Made by a program: the position numbers and the translations under genes. Of a stretch of DNA of 64,000 nucleotides, positions 9,019 to 23,804 are shown in pieces (within the stretch, counting starts at the first letter, position 1; each line of letters opens with the position of its first letter). Location: positions 62,001-126,000 of the forward strand of contig NZ_VOHK01000001.1 in NCBI RefSeq assembly GCF_007859325.1, written 5' to 3'. Below the pieces are notes generated by a model, which was not told the origin of the DNA, made no database searches, and saw only the letters and a list, made by a program, of their open reading frames with translations. Source of the DNA: Luteimonas marina. Lineage in GTDB: Bacteria > Pseudomonadota > Gammaproteobacteria > Xanthomonadales > Xanthomonadaceae.

Positions 9019-9848
9019 GCGAAGTCGGCCGGTCGCGCTGGCAGTCGCTGCGCGTCAACGGCGCGCTCGTCGCGCTGGCGGTGCTCAGCCTGGCGCCGCT
9101 GCTGTGGATGGTCTCGGTGTCGTTCATGCCGCGCGGCGAGGCCAGCCATTTCCCGCCGCCGTTCCTGCCGTCGGCGGTCACGTTCGACAACTACCGCGAG
9201 TTGTTCGCGACCACCGGCGTGGCCCGCAACTTCGGCAACAGCCTGCTGGTCTCGGTCGCGATCACGCTGCTGTCGCTTCTGGTCAACACCATGGCGGGCT
9301 ACGCCTTCGCCAAGCTGCGCTTCCGCGGCCGCGAGCGCATCTTCCAGCTGCTGCTGGCCGCGCTGGTGGTGCCGGCGCAGGTGGCGATGCTGCCGCTGTT
9401 CCTGCTGATGAAGCAGCTGGGGCTGGTCAACAGCTACTGGGGCGTGATCGTGCCGGCCATGGCGACGGTGTTCGGCATCTTCCTGGTGCGGCAGTACGCG
9501 CGCAGCATCCCCGACGACCTGATCGAGGCCGCGCGCATCGACGGCGCGGGCGAACTGCGGATCTTCTTCCAGGTCGTGCTGCCGATGCTCAAGCCGGTGC
9601 TGGTCACGCTGGCGGTGTTCACCTTCATGGGCGCGTGGAACGACTTCATGTGGCCGCTGATCGTGCTGACCGACCAGGAGCACTACACGCTGCCGGTGGC
9701 GCTGGCCGCGCTGTCGCGCGAGCACATCATGGACGTGGAGCTGATGATGGCCAGCGCGGTGGTGACGGTGCTGCCGGTGCTGGGGTTGTTCCTGGTGCTG
9801 CAGCGCTATTACATCCAGGGGTTGCTGCTGGGGAGTGTCAAGGGATGA
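9015..9848 (+). CDS. ABC sugar permease, MalG type
   Basis: A 277-residue inner-membrane permease, the second half of the CUT1 pore. It overlaps the MalF-type gene by four bases (ATGA), a sign of translational coupling. The EAA loop is 'IEAARIDGAGELRIFFQVVL', and the chain ends in the usual 'YYIQGLLLGSVKG'. Six transmembrane segments are visible. Its stop codon overlaps a further ATG at 9845, the probable ancestral start of the following glycosidase gene, so the locus was once tightly coupled there before a repeat intervened. Confidence 0.93.
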   Translation: MSEVGRSRWQSLRVNGALVALAVLSLAPLLWMVSVSFMPRGEASHFPPPFLPSAVTFDNYRELFATTGVARNFGNSLLVSVAITLLSLLVNTMAGYAFAKLRFRGRERIFQLLLAALVVPAQVAMLPLFLLMKQLGLVNSYWGVIVPAMATVFGIFLVRQYARSIPDDLIEAARIDGAGELRIFFQVVLPMLKPVLVTLAVFTFMGAWNDFMWPLIVLTDQEHYTLPVALAALSREHIMDVELMMASAVVTVLPVLGLFLVLQRYYIQGLLLGSVKG

Positions 9849-9878
9849 ACGAAGCGGTATCCGTGCCGTCAACCAGGT

Positions 9879-9976
9879 CGTCATCCCGGCGAAATCCGGG
9901 ATCCATTTTGCCCTTGCCTCTGTTTCCGGCTCGGCGCGAAACATCAAAATGGATCCCGGCTTTCGCCGGGATGACG
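9879..9976. repeat. dRS3-like inverted repeat pair; right arm supplies an ATG
   Basis: Left arm 9879-9910 and right arm 9945-9976 are inverted copies of the 'gtcatcccggcgaaagccgg' family; the left arm carries one change (aaatcc for aaagcc). The right end 'gggatgacg' contains ATG 9971, which opens a signal peptide of the glycosidase. The element sits between the permease stop and that start and is open in the same frame. Confidence 0.8.
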
Positions 9977-12900
9977 AAAAAGTACTTCGTCGGGGTGTTC
10001 CTGGCGCTGACCGGCACGCCGTTTGCGATTGCGCAGGAAGTAAAGGTCCTCGACCACTTCGACGATCCCACGCCCTGGCGCGTGGTGGCCTCCAACCAGG
10101 TCAGCGGCGTCCTGCGCGCGATCGACGACGCCGAGGGCAGGGCGCTGTGCCTGGACTACGACTTCAACGGCGTATCGGGCTACGCCGGCCTCCAGCGCGA
10201 CCTCGTGATCGACTATCCGGAGAACTACCGCTTCTCGTTCCGCCTGCGCGGCGATTCGCCCGACAACGACCTGCAGTTCAAGCTGGTTGACGCCAGCGGC
10301 GACAACGTCTGGTGGGTGAACCGGCCGAAGTACGACTTCCCGCGGCAGTGGACCGAGGTGCGCTACAAGCGTCGCCACATCGACAAGGCCTGGGGGCCCG
10401 ATCCCGACCCGGTCCTGCACCGGAGCGCGAAGCTCGAGTTCACGATCTACAACCACGCTGGCGGCCGCGGCAGCGTGTGCTTCGATGCGCTGGCGTTCGA
10501 AGCGTTGCCGCCGCAGGACGACAGTCCGCTGGCTGCGACCGCGCTCGCCACCGCGGGCGACGCCGCGCTCGCGGTCGACGGCAAGATGGCCACCGCATGG
10601 AGCGTCGACAAATCGGCGGTGCCGCAGCGGCTGGTGCTCGATCTGGGCAAGGTTCGCGAGTTCGGCGGCCTGCGCCTGCGCTGGGACGGCAGGGACTACC
10701 CGTCGCGCTACGCGATCGGCCTGTCTGACGATGGCGCGGCATGGCGCGACGCCCGCAGCGTGACCACGGGCAACGGCGGCGATGACTGGATCGCGCTGCC
10801 CGAATCGGAGGCGCGCTACATCGCCTTCGATCTCGTCGATGGGCCGACGCGGCGCTTCTCCCTGCATGAGGCCCAGGTCGAGCCGCTGGCGTTCGCGGCC
10901 ACGCCCAACGATTTCGTGAAGTCCGTGGCCGCGCACGCGCCGAAAGGCTGGTTCCCGCGCGGTTTCGGCGGCGAGCAGCCGTACTGGACGATTCTCGGCC
11001 TCGACGGCGGCACGCAGCAGGGCCTGATCGGCGAGGACGGCGCGGTCGAGGTCGCCAGGGGCGGCTTCAGCATCGAGCCCTTCGTGCTCGTGGACGGCGC
11101 GCTGGCGACATGGAATGACGTCACCGCGATCCAGTCGCTGCAGGACGGTTACCTGCCGATCCCGTCCGTGCACTGGAAGCGCGACGATCTCGAACTCGAC
11201 GTCACCGCCTTCGCCCACGGCACGCCGCGGGAATCGCGGCTGGTGGCGCGCTACCGACTGTCGAACCCGGGCGGCAAGGCGCGCGACTACACGCTGGCGC
11301 TGGCGGTGCAACCGTTCCAGGTCAATCCGCCGAGCCAGTTCCTCAATACCCCGGGCGGTGTCAGCCGGATCGAATCGCTGGCGATCGATGGCGGCACGGT
11401 GTCCGTGGGCGGCAAGGCGCGCGTGTTCGCCAAGCAGCTGCCGACCGCCGCATTCGTGACGCCGTTCGATGCGGGCATGGCGATATCGCATCTCGCCGCG
11501 CCGCGCAGGCCGGCGGCGTCGCGCGTGCAGGACCAGACCGGGCTCGCCTCCGGCGCACTGCTGTACACGATGCGGCTGGCGCCCTGGGAAACGCGCACGA
11601 TCGACGTGATGGTGCCGATGACCGGCAACGCCGGGTTCGCGCGCCGCTGGTGGGACGCCGAGGCGCTGCAGGTCGAGACCGCCGCGATGTGGCGCGACAA
11701 GCTCGACCGCGTGGTGCTGACGGTTCCGGCGCAGGGCCAGGCGCTGGCCGACACGCTGCGCACCTCGCTGGCGCACATGCTGATCTCGCGCGTCGGTCCT
11801 CGCCTGCAGCCGGGCACGCGCTCGTACGCGCGCAGCTGGATCCGCGACGGCGCGATGATCTCCGAGGGCCTGCTGCGCATGGGCCGGCCCGAGGTGGTGC
11901 GCGAGTACGTCGACTGGTACGCGCCCTACCAGTTCGAGGACGGCATGGTGCCGTGCTGCGTCGACGACCGCGGCAGCGACCCGGTGCCCGAGAACGACAG
12001 CCACGGCGAACTGATCTTCAACATCGCCGAGTACTGGCGCTACACCGGCGACCACGCCTTCCTCGAGCGGATGTGGCCGCACGTCGAAGGCGCGTACCGC
12101 TACATGGAGCAGCTGCGGCTGTCGGAGCGCACGGCGGCGAACCGCAGGCTCAACCCCGCGTTCTACGGGATGATGCCGGCCTCGATCAGCCACGAAGGCT
12201 ATTCGGCCAAGCCGATGCATTCGTACTGGGACAATTTCTGGGCGCTGCGCGGCTACAAGGATGCGGTGGAGGTCGCCGAGGCGCTCGGCAAGGCCGACGA
12301 TGCCAAGCGGATGACGGCCTCGCGCGACCAGTTCCACGACGACCTGATGGATTCGCTGCGCGCGGCCGCGAAACTGCACGACATCGACTTCCTGCCCGGC
12401 GCGGCCGAGCTCGGCGATTTCGATCCCACCTCGACCACCATCGGCCTCGCCCCCGGCGGCGAGCAGGATCGGTTGCCGCAGAACCTGCTGCACAACACCT
12501 TCGAGCAGTACTGGACGCGTTTCCTCGATCGCCGCGACGGCCGGCTGGAGTGGAAGGACTACACGCCGTACGAATGGCGCAACGTCGCCGCGTTCGTGCG
12601 CCTGGGCTGGCGCGGGCGGGCGAAGGAGGTGGTCGACTTCTTCTTCGCCGACCGCGCGCCGCAGGCCTGGAACCAGTGGGGCGAGGTGGTGTCGCGCACG
12701 CCGCGCAAGCCGTTCTTCCTCGGCGACCTGCCGCACGCCTGGGTCGGTTCGGACTTCGTGCGCTCGGCGCTGGACATGTTCGCCTACCCGCGCGAGCGCG
12801 ACGACAGCCTCGTGCTCGCCGCCGGCGTGCCGGCCGACTGGCTGGACGGCAGGGGCGTCGGCATTGAGGGGCTGCGTACGGCGTCCGGCCCGCTGGCGTA

Positions 12901-13114
12901 TCGACTGCGGCGCGACGACGGTGGGTTGCTGCTGGAGGTGGACTACACCGGCCTGCGCCTGCCCGAAGGAGGCCTGGTCCTGCCGTGGCCGCTGGCCGGC
13001 GATCCGGGTGACACGACGATCGAGGCCGGCGAGGCGGACTGGAACGGACGCGAACTGCGGGTAACGGCGCTGCCGGCCCGCGTGCGGATCGAACTGGCCG
13101 ACGCGACGCCCTGA
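9971..13114 (+). CDS. secreted (alpha/alpha)6-barrel glycosidase with discoidin-like module
   Basis: A 1047-residue exported protein. From ATG 9971 it has a clean signal peptide ('KKYFVGVFLALTGTPFAIAQ'). A beta-rich module follows ('VLDHFDDPTPWRVV'), then an F5/8-type-C-like region (about residues 180-300, 'ATAWSVDKSAVPQRLVLDLG'), then a long helical catalytic part with 'SYARSWIRDGAMISEGLLRM' (Asp626) and 'PENDSHGELIFNIAEYW' (Glu680). These acids resemble those of clan GH-L/GH-M-like amylo-glucosidase folds, but I cannot name the GH family. ATG 9845, overlapping the permease stop, is in frame and would read through the repeat; the signal peptide argues for 9971. The protein probably trims branched or substituted oligosaccharides for this locus. 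Confidence 0.75.
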   Translation: MTKKYFVGVFLALTGTPFAIAQEVKVLDHFDDPTPWRVVASNQVSGVLRAIDDAEGRALCLDYDFNGVSGYAGLQRDLVIDYPENYRFSFRLRGDSPDNDLQFKLVDASGDNVWWVNRPKYDFPRQWTEVRYKRRHIDKAWGPDPDPVLHRSAKLEFTIYNHAGGRGSVCFDALAFEALPPQDDSPLAATALATAGDAALAVDGKMATAWSVDKSAVPQRLVLDLGKVREFGGLRLRWDGRDYPSRYAIGLSDDGAAWRDARSVTTGNGGDDWIALPESEARYIAFDLVDGPTRRFSLHEAQVEPLAFAATPNDFVKSVAAHAPKGWFPRGFGGEQPYWTILGLDGGTQQGLIGEDGAVEVARGGFSIEPFVLVDGALATWNDVTAIQSLQDGYLPIPSVHWKRDDLELDVTAFAHGTPRESRLVARYRLSNPGGKARDYTLALAVQPFQVNPPSQFLNTPGGVSRIESLAIDGGTVSVGGKARVFAKQLPTAAFVTPFDAGMAISHLAAPRRPAASRVQDQTGLASGALLYTMRLAPWETRTIDVMVPMTGNAGFARRWWDAEALQVETAAMWRDKLDRVVLTVPAQGQALADTLRTSLAHMLISRVGPRLQPGTRSYARSWIRDGAMISEGLLRMGRPEVVREYVDWYAPYQFEDGMVPCCVDDRGSDPVPENDSHGELIFNIAEYWRYTGDHAFLERMWPHVEGAYRYMEQLRLSERTAANRRLNPAFYGMMPASISHEGYSAKPMHSYWDNFWALRGYKDAVEVAEALGKADDAKRMTASRDQFHDDLMDSLRAAAKLHDIDFLPGAAELGDFDPTSTTIGLAPGGEQDRLPQNLLHNTFEQYWTRFLDRRDGRLEWKDYTPYEWRNVAAFVRLGWRGRAKEVVDFFFADRAPQAWNQWGEVVSRTPRKPFFLGDLPHAWVGSDFVRSALDMFAYPRERDDSLVLAAGVPADWLDGRGVGIEGLRTASGPLAYRLRRDDGGLLLEVDYTGLRLPEGGLVLPWPLAGDPGDTTIEAGEADWNGRELRVTALPARVRIELADATP

Positions 13115-13140
13115 GCCGCCCTTGACGGCAAAGCAAAGCT

Positions 13141-13245
13141 CGTCATCCCCGCGAAGGCGGGAAGCGCTTTACAACAGTGCGAAGCGCTGGTCATCCAGCG
13201 TCGTTGCGCAAGGCAAAATGGATCCCCGCCTTCGCGGGGATGACG
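13141..13245. repeat. inverted repeat element (gcgaaggcggg type)
   Basis: The ends 'cgtcatccccgcgaaggcgg' and its inverse flank an inner segment containing 'gctggtcatccag' and a block reading gcgggaagcgctttacaac. The same inner blocks occur in reverse in the element at 53297-53402, so these two are inverted copies of one element. No gene lies in the 206-base gap. Confidence 0.75.
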
Positions 13246-13320
13246 ATGGCTCTTGCTTCCACGATCGCGGAAAGTCCCCTCTGGTAGCCTGTCGCGCAGC
13301 GAGGAATCCTCCGCGAACGC

Positions 13321-13989
13321 ATGTCCCGACCCTCCGCACATCCGATCCCGCTGTGGCCGCTGCCGCTCTCGATCGCGGCGTTGTTCACCGTCGCCACGCA
13401 TCTGGCGCTGTGGCTGTCGATCCGCGACGGCCATGTCGAAGCCTGCGTGCCGGTGCTCGAAGGCTGCACCTCGATCAGCCGCGCGGCGCGCCACGGCCTC
13501 GGCAACCATGTGTTCCGGCTGCTGGTGCTGCCGTGCGCCTTGCTCGTCGGCCTGCACTGGTGGCTGGCGTCGCGCTGGCTCGGGCGCGGATCGCGCGACG
13601 TGGCCTGGCTGGGCGTCGTCGCCGCGATCGCGCTGGCGGTCTACGCGACCTTCCTCGGCACCGACGGCGAGGCGTACCGCTTCCTGCGCCGCTACGGCGT
13701 GGTCTGCTTCTTCGGTTTCGGCTACCTCGCGCAGCTGCGGTTCCTGCAGGCGGTGCGTCGGGATGTGCGGGTGGACGCGCGCGTGGTGGCGGCGATGGTG
13801 GCGGTCAGCGCGCTGATGCTGCTGCTGGGCCTGGGCAATGTCGCCGCAGGTGCCCTCGTCGCGGATGCGGGGCTGAAGGACCGGATCGAGAACGCGCTGG
13901 AATGGCAGCTGGGCTGGCTGCTGGTCGCGTGGTACCTGCTCCACGCAGCGTGGTGGCGACGCATCGGTGCGAGGCTCCTGCCGGCCTGA
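13321..13989 (+). CDS. six-helix integral membrane protein, possibly Frag1/DRAM/Sfk1-like
   Basis: A 222-residue protein with about six hydrophobic segments: residues 11-31, 65-85, 95-115, 130-147, 160-180 and 193-212. The first loop contains 'EACVPVLEGCTSISRAARHG', where two cysteines five residues apart may form a disulfide outside the membrane. That loop and the helix count resemble the Frag1/DRAM/Sfk1 family, but this is a weak match by eye. ATG 13321 immediately precedes the polar N-terminus. The gene stands alone between two repeats and faces parE, so context gives no pathway. Function unknown. Confidence 0.75.
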   Translation: MSRPSAHPIPLWPLPLSIAALFTVATHLALWLSIRDGHVEACVPVLEGCTSISRAARHGLGNHVFRLLVLPCALLVGLHWWLASRWLGRGSRDVAWLGVVAAIALAVYATFLGTDGEAYRFLRRYGVVCFFGFGYLAQLRFLQAVRRDVRVDARVVAAMVAVSALMLLLGLGNVAAGALVADAGLKDRIENALEWQLGWLLVAWYLLHAAWWRRIGARLLPA

Positions 13990-13991
13990 GC

Positions 13992-14170
13992 GCCTGTTCG
14001 TGATCTCCGGGTCCAACGTCATCCCGGCGAAAGCCGGGATCCATCTTGATCTTGATGTTGCAATGGGAAGAACGAAAACCAACGGCAAAATGGATCCCGG
14101 CTTTCGCCGGGATGACGTTTTCGATGATGTTTGCCCCCGCCCCCAATGCAAGGACCACGAACGGGGTCTC
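13992..14170. mobile_element. MITE-like element, copy 2
   Basis: A second copy of the 180-bp element at 6641-6820. Outer ends carry inverted GTTCGTG/CACGAAC (about 13997-14003 and 14156-14162). The inner inverted arms begin at 14017 and end at 14117, and the same 'ttcgatgatgt' follows the right arm. The central sequences between the arms differ, as expected of a degenerating non-autonomous element. It abuts a duplicated parE 3' end. Confidence 0.65.
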
Positions 14171-14266
14171 AGACCTCCAGCGTCGCCAGGTCGCCGCGCC
14201 GCGCGAATCCATCCGCCGTCATGGCAACGATGCCGTCGCCACGGCTGACGCCAATGACTCGCCGTG
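14169..14266 (-). other. duplicated 3' end of parE (relic)
   Basis: Bases 14168-14194 repeat, with one mismatch, the last 27 bases of parE at 14266-14292, encoding 'GDLATLEV' plus stop on the minus strand. The two copies are 98 bases apart. The interval between them also reads as plausible coding sequence ending '[13 protein letters not shown]', in a different frame from parE. It has no start and is best explained as a duplication relic generated near the adjacent MITE-like element. Confidence 0.6.
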
Positions 14267-20259
<5,993 letters not shown>

Positions 20260-20269
20260 CGGGACGGCC

Positions 20270-20611
20270 ATGCGCTGGTTGCGGGTCCTGCTGCTGGCGC
20301 TGCTCGTGCTGCTGGGCTGGCTGCAGTACCGCCTCTGGTTCGGCGAGGCGGGCACCCGCGCGGTCGAGGAGCTCGATGCGCGGGTCGAGCAGCAGCGTCG
20401 ACAGAACGAGGGCCTGGCCCAGCGCAACGCCGCGCTCGCGGCCGAGGTGGCCGACCTCAAGTCCGGCGAGGCCGCGATCGAGGAACGCGCGCGCAACGAA
20501 CTGGGCATGATCAAGCCGGGCGAGACCTTCTACCGCGTGGTCGACGACGAGCGGGGTCCGCCGCCGCAGGCGCCGGCGCCGGCGGATGAAGAAGAGGGCG
20601 AGGCACCGTGA
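20270..20611 (+). CDS. ftsB: cell division protein FtsB
   Basis: A 113-residue bitopic membrane protein of the divisome. It has a short cytoplasmic start, one transmembrane helix (about residues 4-22, '[21 protein letters not shown]') and a periplasmic coiled coil (about residues 28-68, heptads in '[20 protein letters not shown]'). '[20 protein letters not shown]' is the family signature. It bridges FtsL and FtsQ in septal assembly. Position between eno and ispD is the classic ftsB context. The last four bases overlap the GTG start of ispD. Confidence 0.95.
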   Translation: MRWLRVLLLALLVLLGWLQYRLWFGEAGTRAVEELDARVEQQRRQNEGLAQRNAALAAEVADLKSGEAAIEERARNELGMIKPGETFYRVVDDERGPPPQAPAPADEEEGEAP

Positions 20612-21372
20612 GCCCGAGCGCAGGCGCCTTCGACTCCGTGCCGGCGGTGCCGCGCCCGGGACAGGCCTGGGCGATCGTGCCTGCCGCAGGCTATGGGACG
20701 CGTTTCGGCGGCGGGTTGCCGAAGCAGTACGTCGAGGTCGCGGGCATGCCGCTGATCGCGCACGCGCTCGAGGCGCTGCTGTCGCATCCGGGCGTGCGCG
20801 GCGCAATGGTCGCGCTGTCGGCGGACGATCCGCACTGGCCGGGCTGGGACGAGATCGCGGGCAAGCCGGTGCTGCGCTGCGCGGGCGGCGAATCGCGCGC
20901 GGATTCGGTGCTGGCCGGCCTGCAGGCGTTGCCGGAAGAGGTGCGCGCCGACGAATTCGTGCTGGTGCACGACGCCGCGCGCCCCAACCTGCGCCACGAC
21001 GACCTGGGCGCACTGCTCGAACGCGGCCGCAACGATCCCGTCGGTGCGATCCTTGCCGCACCCGTGCGCGACACCCTCAAGCGCGCGGGCGACGACGGCG
21101 GCATCGACGGCACCGAACCGCGCGAGCGTCTGTGGCGCGCGCTCACCCCGCAGCTGTTCCGCCGCCTGCAGCTGACCCGCGCGCTGGAAGCCGCGCGCGA
21201 CGCCGGCATCGCCGTCACGGACGATGCGATGGCGATGGAACGGCAGGGCATGCGGCCGCTGCTGGTCGAGGGGGACGAGGAGAATTTCAAGATCACCACG
21301 CCTGCGGACCTGGAGAGGTTCCGGTTCGTCCTGGCGCAGCGCGGACAGGATGTTCGCGTTGGTGGTGGGTAG
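20608..21372 (+). CDS. ispD: 2-C-methyl-D-erythritol 4-phosphate cytidylyltransferase
   Basis: A 254-residue enzyme that joins CTP and methylerythritol phosphate in the non-mevalonate isoprenoid pathway. The nucleotide-binding loop '[17 protein letters not shown]' and '[11 protein letters not shown]' are diagnostic, followed by 'ALTPQLFRR' and '[11 protein letters not shown]'. It uses a GTG start overlapping ftsB by four bases (GTGA), implying coupling. An N-terminal stretch of about 12 residues before the Rossmann strand is longer than in E. coli. The stop codon TAG directly borders a small inverted repeat at 21359-21409. It precedes ispF, the next-but-one enzyme of the pathway. Confidence 0.96.
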   Translation: MSPSAGAFDSVPAVPRPGQAWAIVPAAGYGTRFGGGLPKQYVEVAGMPLIAHALEALLSHPGVRGAMVALSADDPHWPGWDEIAGKPVLRCAGGESRADSVLAGLQALPEEVRADEFVLVHDAARPNLRHDDLGALLERGRNDPVGAILAAPVRDTLKRAGDDGGIDGTEPRERLWRALTPQLFRRLQLTRALEAARDAGIAVTDDAMAMERQGMRPLLVEGDEENFKITTPADLERFRFVLAQRGQDVRVGGG

Positions 21373-21409
21373 AAGCGTCGCCACGAACCACCAACCACCC
21401 ACCACGAAT
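21359..21409. repeat. small inverted repeat between ispD and ispF
   Basis: GTGGTGGGT (21362-21370) faces ACCCACCAC (21397-21405). The right part reads 'cgaaccaccaaccaccca', a pattern resembling 'cgaatcaccaatcaccat' before folP (30550-30567). The left arm runs into the ispD stop codon. It may be a relic of the same repeat type seen in the ftsH-folP gap. Confidence 0.5.
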
Positions 21410-21430
21410 CGACGAAGGCAAGAGAAGACA

Positions 21431-21919
21431 GTGACGCTCCCATCCATCCGCATCGGCCAAGGTTACGACGTCCACGTCTTCACCGACGGCGATCACGTCA
21501 TGCTCGGCGGCGTGCGCGTGCCGCACGACCGCGGCGTGCTCGCGCACAGCGATGGCGACGTGGTGCTGCACGCGCTGTGCGACGCGATGCTCGGCGCGCT
21601 GGCGCTGGGCGACATCGGCGTGCATTTCCCGCCGTCCGACCCGCAGTGGAAGGGCGCCGACAGCCGCGCCTTCCTGCGCCACTGCGACGCGCTGCTGCGC
21701 GCGCGCGGCTGGCGCGTGGGCAATGCCGACGTCACCGTGGTCTGCGAGCGGCCGAAGATCGGTCCGCACGCGGAAGCGATGCGCATGCTGATCGCGGGCG
21801 AACTCGGCGTCGGCCTCGACGACATCAGCGTCAAGGCCACGACCAGCGAGAAGCTCGGCTTCACCGGCCGCGGCGAGGGCATTGCCGCGCAGGCGGTGTG
21901 CCTGCTCGTGCCGGCGTGA
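21431..21919 (+). CDS. ispF: 2-C-methyl-D-erythritol 2,4-cyclodiphosphate synthase
   Basis: A 162-residue trimeric enzyme of the methylerythritol phosphate pathway, forming the cyclodiphosphate intermediate with release of CMP. The zinc site is visible in 'GYDVHVF' and '[18 protein letters not shown]', with '[10 protein letters not shown]' and '[20 protein letters not shown]' completing the family pattern. GTG at 21431 was chosen because it yields the conserved start '[14 protein letters not shown]'; no suitable ATG exists. The stop overlaps the GTG start of truD by four bases. Confidence 0.95.
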   Translation: MTLPSIRIGQGYDVHVFTDGDHVMLGGVRVPHDRGVLAHSDGDVVLHALCDAMLGALALGDIGVHFPPSDPQWKGADSRAFLRHCDALLRARGWRVGNADVTVVCERPKIGPHAEAMRMLIAGELGVGLDDISVKATTSEKLGFTGRGEGIAAQAVCLLVPA

Positions 21920-22956
21920 GCGACGACGGCCTGCCGCGCGCGCACGGCGCGCCGGTGCTGCGGGCGCGCATCCGCCAGGTGCCGGAAGACTTCATCGTCG
22001 CCGAGATCGACGCCTTCGAGGCCAGCGGCGCCGGCGAACACCTGCTGCTGACGATCGAGAAGCGCGGCATGAACACCGCCTTCGCCGCGCGGCGGATCGC
22101 GCAGTGGGCCGGCGTGCCGGAATCGGCCGTCGGCCATGCCGGGCTCAAGGACCGGCATGCGCTGACGCGGCAGCGGTTCTCGGTGCAATTGCCCGGCCGC
22201 GAGGATCCGCCGCTGGAAGCGCTGGCATTCGAAGATGCGGCCAGCGGCGAGGCGCTGCGCGTGCTGGGCGCGACGCGCCACGCCCGCAAGCTGCCGCGCG
22301 GCGCGCTGGCGGGCAACCGCTTCGAGCTGACGCTGCGCGAGGTGGACGGCGGGCACGGGGCCATCGAGACGCGCCTGCAGGCGATCCGCGACCGCGGCCT
22401 GCCGAACTATTTCGGCGAGCAGCGCTTCGGCAGGGACGGCGGCAACCTCGCGCGCGCGCTGGCGATGTTCGCGGGTCGGCGCGTGCGTCGCGAGGAGCGT
22501 TCGATGCTGCTGTCCGCCGCCCGTTCGGAATTGTTCAACCACGTGCTGGCGCGCCGCGTCGGCGACGGCAGCTGGGATCGCGGGCTGGAGGGCGAGGTCT
22601 GGATGCTGGACGGCAGCCGCAGCGTGTTCGGTCCGCAGCCGTTCGACGACGCGCTGGCCGGGCGCCTGGCGGCGTTCGACATCCATCCCACCGCGCCGCT
22701 GTGGGGCAGGGGCGAACCGCGCAGCACGGGCGATGCGCTGGTGCTGGAGCTGGCCGTGCTCGACAGCGATACGGCGCAGCGGCTCCGCGTGGGGCTGGAA
22801 GCGGCTGGCCTGAAGCAGGAGCGGCGCGCGACCCGGCTGCGGCCGTCGGAACTGGACTGGGAGTGGCTGGGAGCGGACGTGCTGCGCCTGCGGTTCGGAC
22901 TGCCGCCCGGCGCCTATGCGACCAGCGTGCTGGCCGAACTTGGGTCGGTTTGCTGA
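21916..22956 (+). CDS. truD: tRNA pseudouridine(13) synthase
   Basis: A 346-residue RNA-modifying enzyme making pseudouridine 13 in tRNA-Glu. It contains '[13 protein letters not shown]', the catalytic block '[20 protein letters not shown]' with the active-site aspartate in 'KDR', and '[18 protein letters not shown]'. The gene starts at GTG 21916, overlapping ispF by four bases, and ends the long co-directional run before a repeat at 22978-23073. The order ispD-ispF-truD-surE-pcm matches other gammaproteobacteria. Confidence 0.95.
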   Translation: MSDDGLPRAHGAPVLRARIRQVPEDFIVAEIDAFEASGAGEHLLLTIEKRGMNTAFAARRIAQWAGVPESAVGHAGLKDRHALTRQRFSVQLPGREDPPLEALAFEDAASGEALRVLGATRHARKLPRGALAGNRFELTLREVDGGHGAIETRLQAIRDRGLPNYFGEQRFGRDGGNLARALAMFAGRRVRREERSMLLSAARSELFNHVLARRVGDGSWDRGLEGEVWMLDGSRSVFGPQPFDDALAGRLAAFDIHPTAPLWGRGEPRSTGDALVLELAVLDSDTAQRLRVGLEAAGLKQERRATRLRPSELDWEWLGADVLRLRFGLPPGAYATSVLAELGSVC

Positions 22957-22977
22957 GGAGCGACCGTCGCGGACTTA

Positions 22978-23073
22978 CCCCCACCCCGGCCCTCCCCCGC
23001 AGGCGGGGGAGGGAGCAGAGCCCCGCTTTTCGCTCCCTCCCCCCGCTCGCGGGGGAGGGTTGGGGTGGGGGCC
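22978..23073. repeat. inverted repeat of the 'cccaccccggccctccccc' family
   Basis: Left arm 22978-23013 and right arm 23034-23073 are inverted, each with an inner palindrome (CCTCCCCC...GGGGGAGG). It lies between the convergent truD and Smr-domain genes, where it could also fold to end transcription from both sides; no U-run is present. Confidence 0.8.
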
Positions 23074-23142
23074 CACCGAAGGCAACACACCGTCCACTGG
23101 CCGCCGCCCCCATCGAGTCACGAACGCGCCGCGCAACCGCCC

Positions 23143-23682
23143 TCAGCGCGGCCTGATCAGCACCAGCACCGCCCCGGTCCCGCCCTGCGCGGCAGGCGCG
23201 GAGTGGAAGGCCAGCACGTCGCCGCGCTGGCGCAGGACGCGATCGACCAGGTTCTTCAGCACCGGCACGCCGTCCGAGCCCAGCCCCTTGCCGTGGATCA
23301 CGCGCACGCAGGACAGGCCGGCGTCGCGCGCATCGAGCAGGAAACGCCGCAGCAGCGCTTCCGCGCCGGCGGCGGTCGCGCCGTGCAGGTCCAGTTCGTC
23401 CTGCGCCGCGTACTGGCCCTGCGCGAGGCGCCTGAGCACGCGCGCCGGCACCTCGTCGCGGCGATGGCGCAGGCTGTCGCCCGGTTCCAGCGGTTCGGAG
23501 GCGAGCATGCGCCGGAACTCGCCGATCGCCTCGGCATCGTCCAGTTCGGCCATGCGCGTGCCCGGCCGCGGCTTCGGGCGCGCCGGCGGCGCCGCGCTGC
23601 GCGGCAGCTCGCGCACGCGGCCGATCGCGCTGCGGAACAGCGCCGCGTCGTCGTCTTCGGGCGGCTTGCGGTCGGTCGTCAT
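23143..23682 (-). CDS. Smr-domain (MutS2 C-terminal-like) protein
   Basis: A 179-residue protein whose C-terminal 85 residues form an Smr domain: '[20 protein letters not shown]', '[14 protein letters not shown]' and '[13 protein letters not shown]' are its three conserved blocks. Stand-alone Smr proteins are predicted DNA or RNA nucleases of the SmrA/SmrB type; SmrB cleaves mRNA at collided ribosomes in E. coli. The N-terminal half is Pro/Arg-rich and probably flexible. It is convergent with truD and divergent from surE. Whether it is closer to SmrA or SmrB cannot be settled by eye. Confidence 0.88.
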   Translation of the reverse strand: MTTDRKPPEDDDAALFRSAIGRVRELPRSAAPPARPKPRPGTRMAELDDAEAIGEFRRMLASEPLEPGDSLRHRRDEVPARVLRRLAQGQYAAQDELDLHGATAAGAEALLRRFLLDARDAGLSCVRVIHGKGLGSDGVPVLKNLVDRVLRQRGDVLAFHSAPAAQGGTGAVLVLIRPR

Positions 23683-23804
23683 TCGTCACGCATCGGTCAT
23701 CCGTCGCCAGTATGCCGCGATCCGGCGCGCGGCTGCGGGATCGTGGCGCACGCATCCGGTATCATGTCGCGAGCACATTCGATGCAAGGTGGATCCAGAG
23801 GTTC

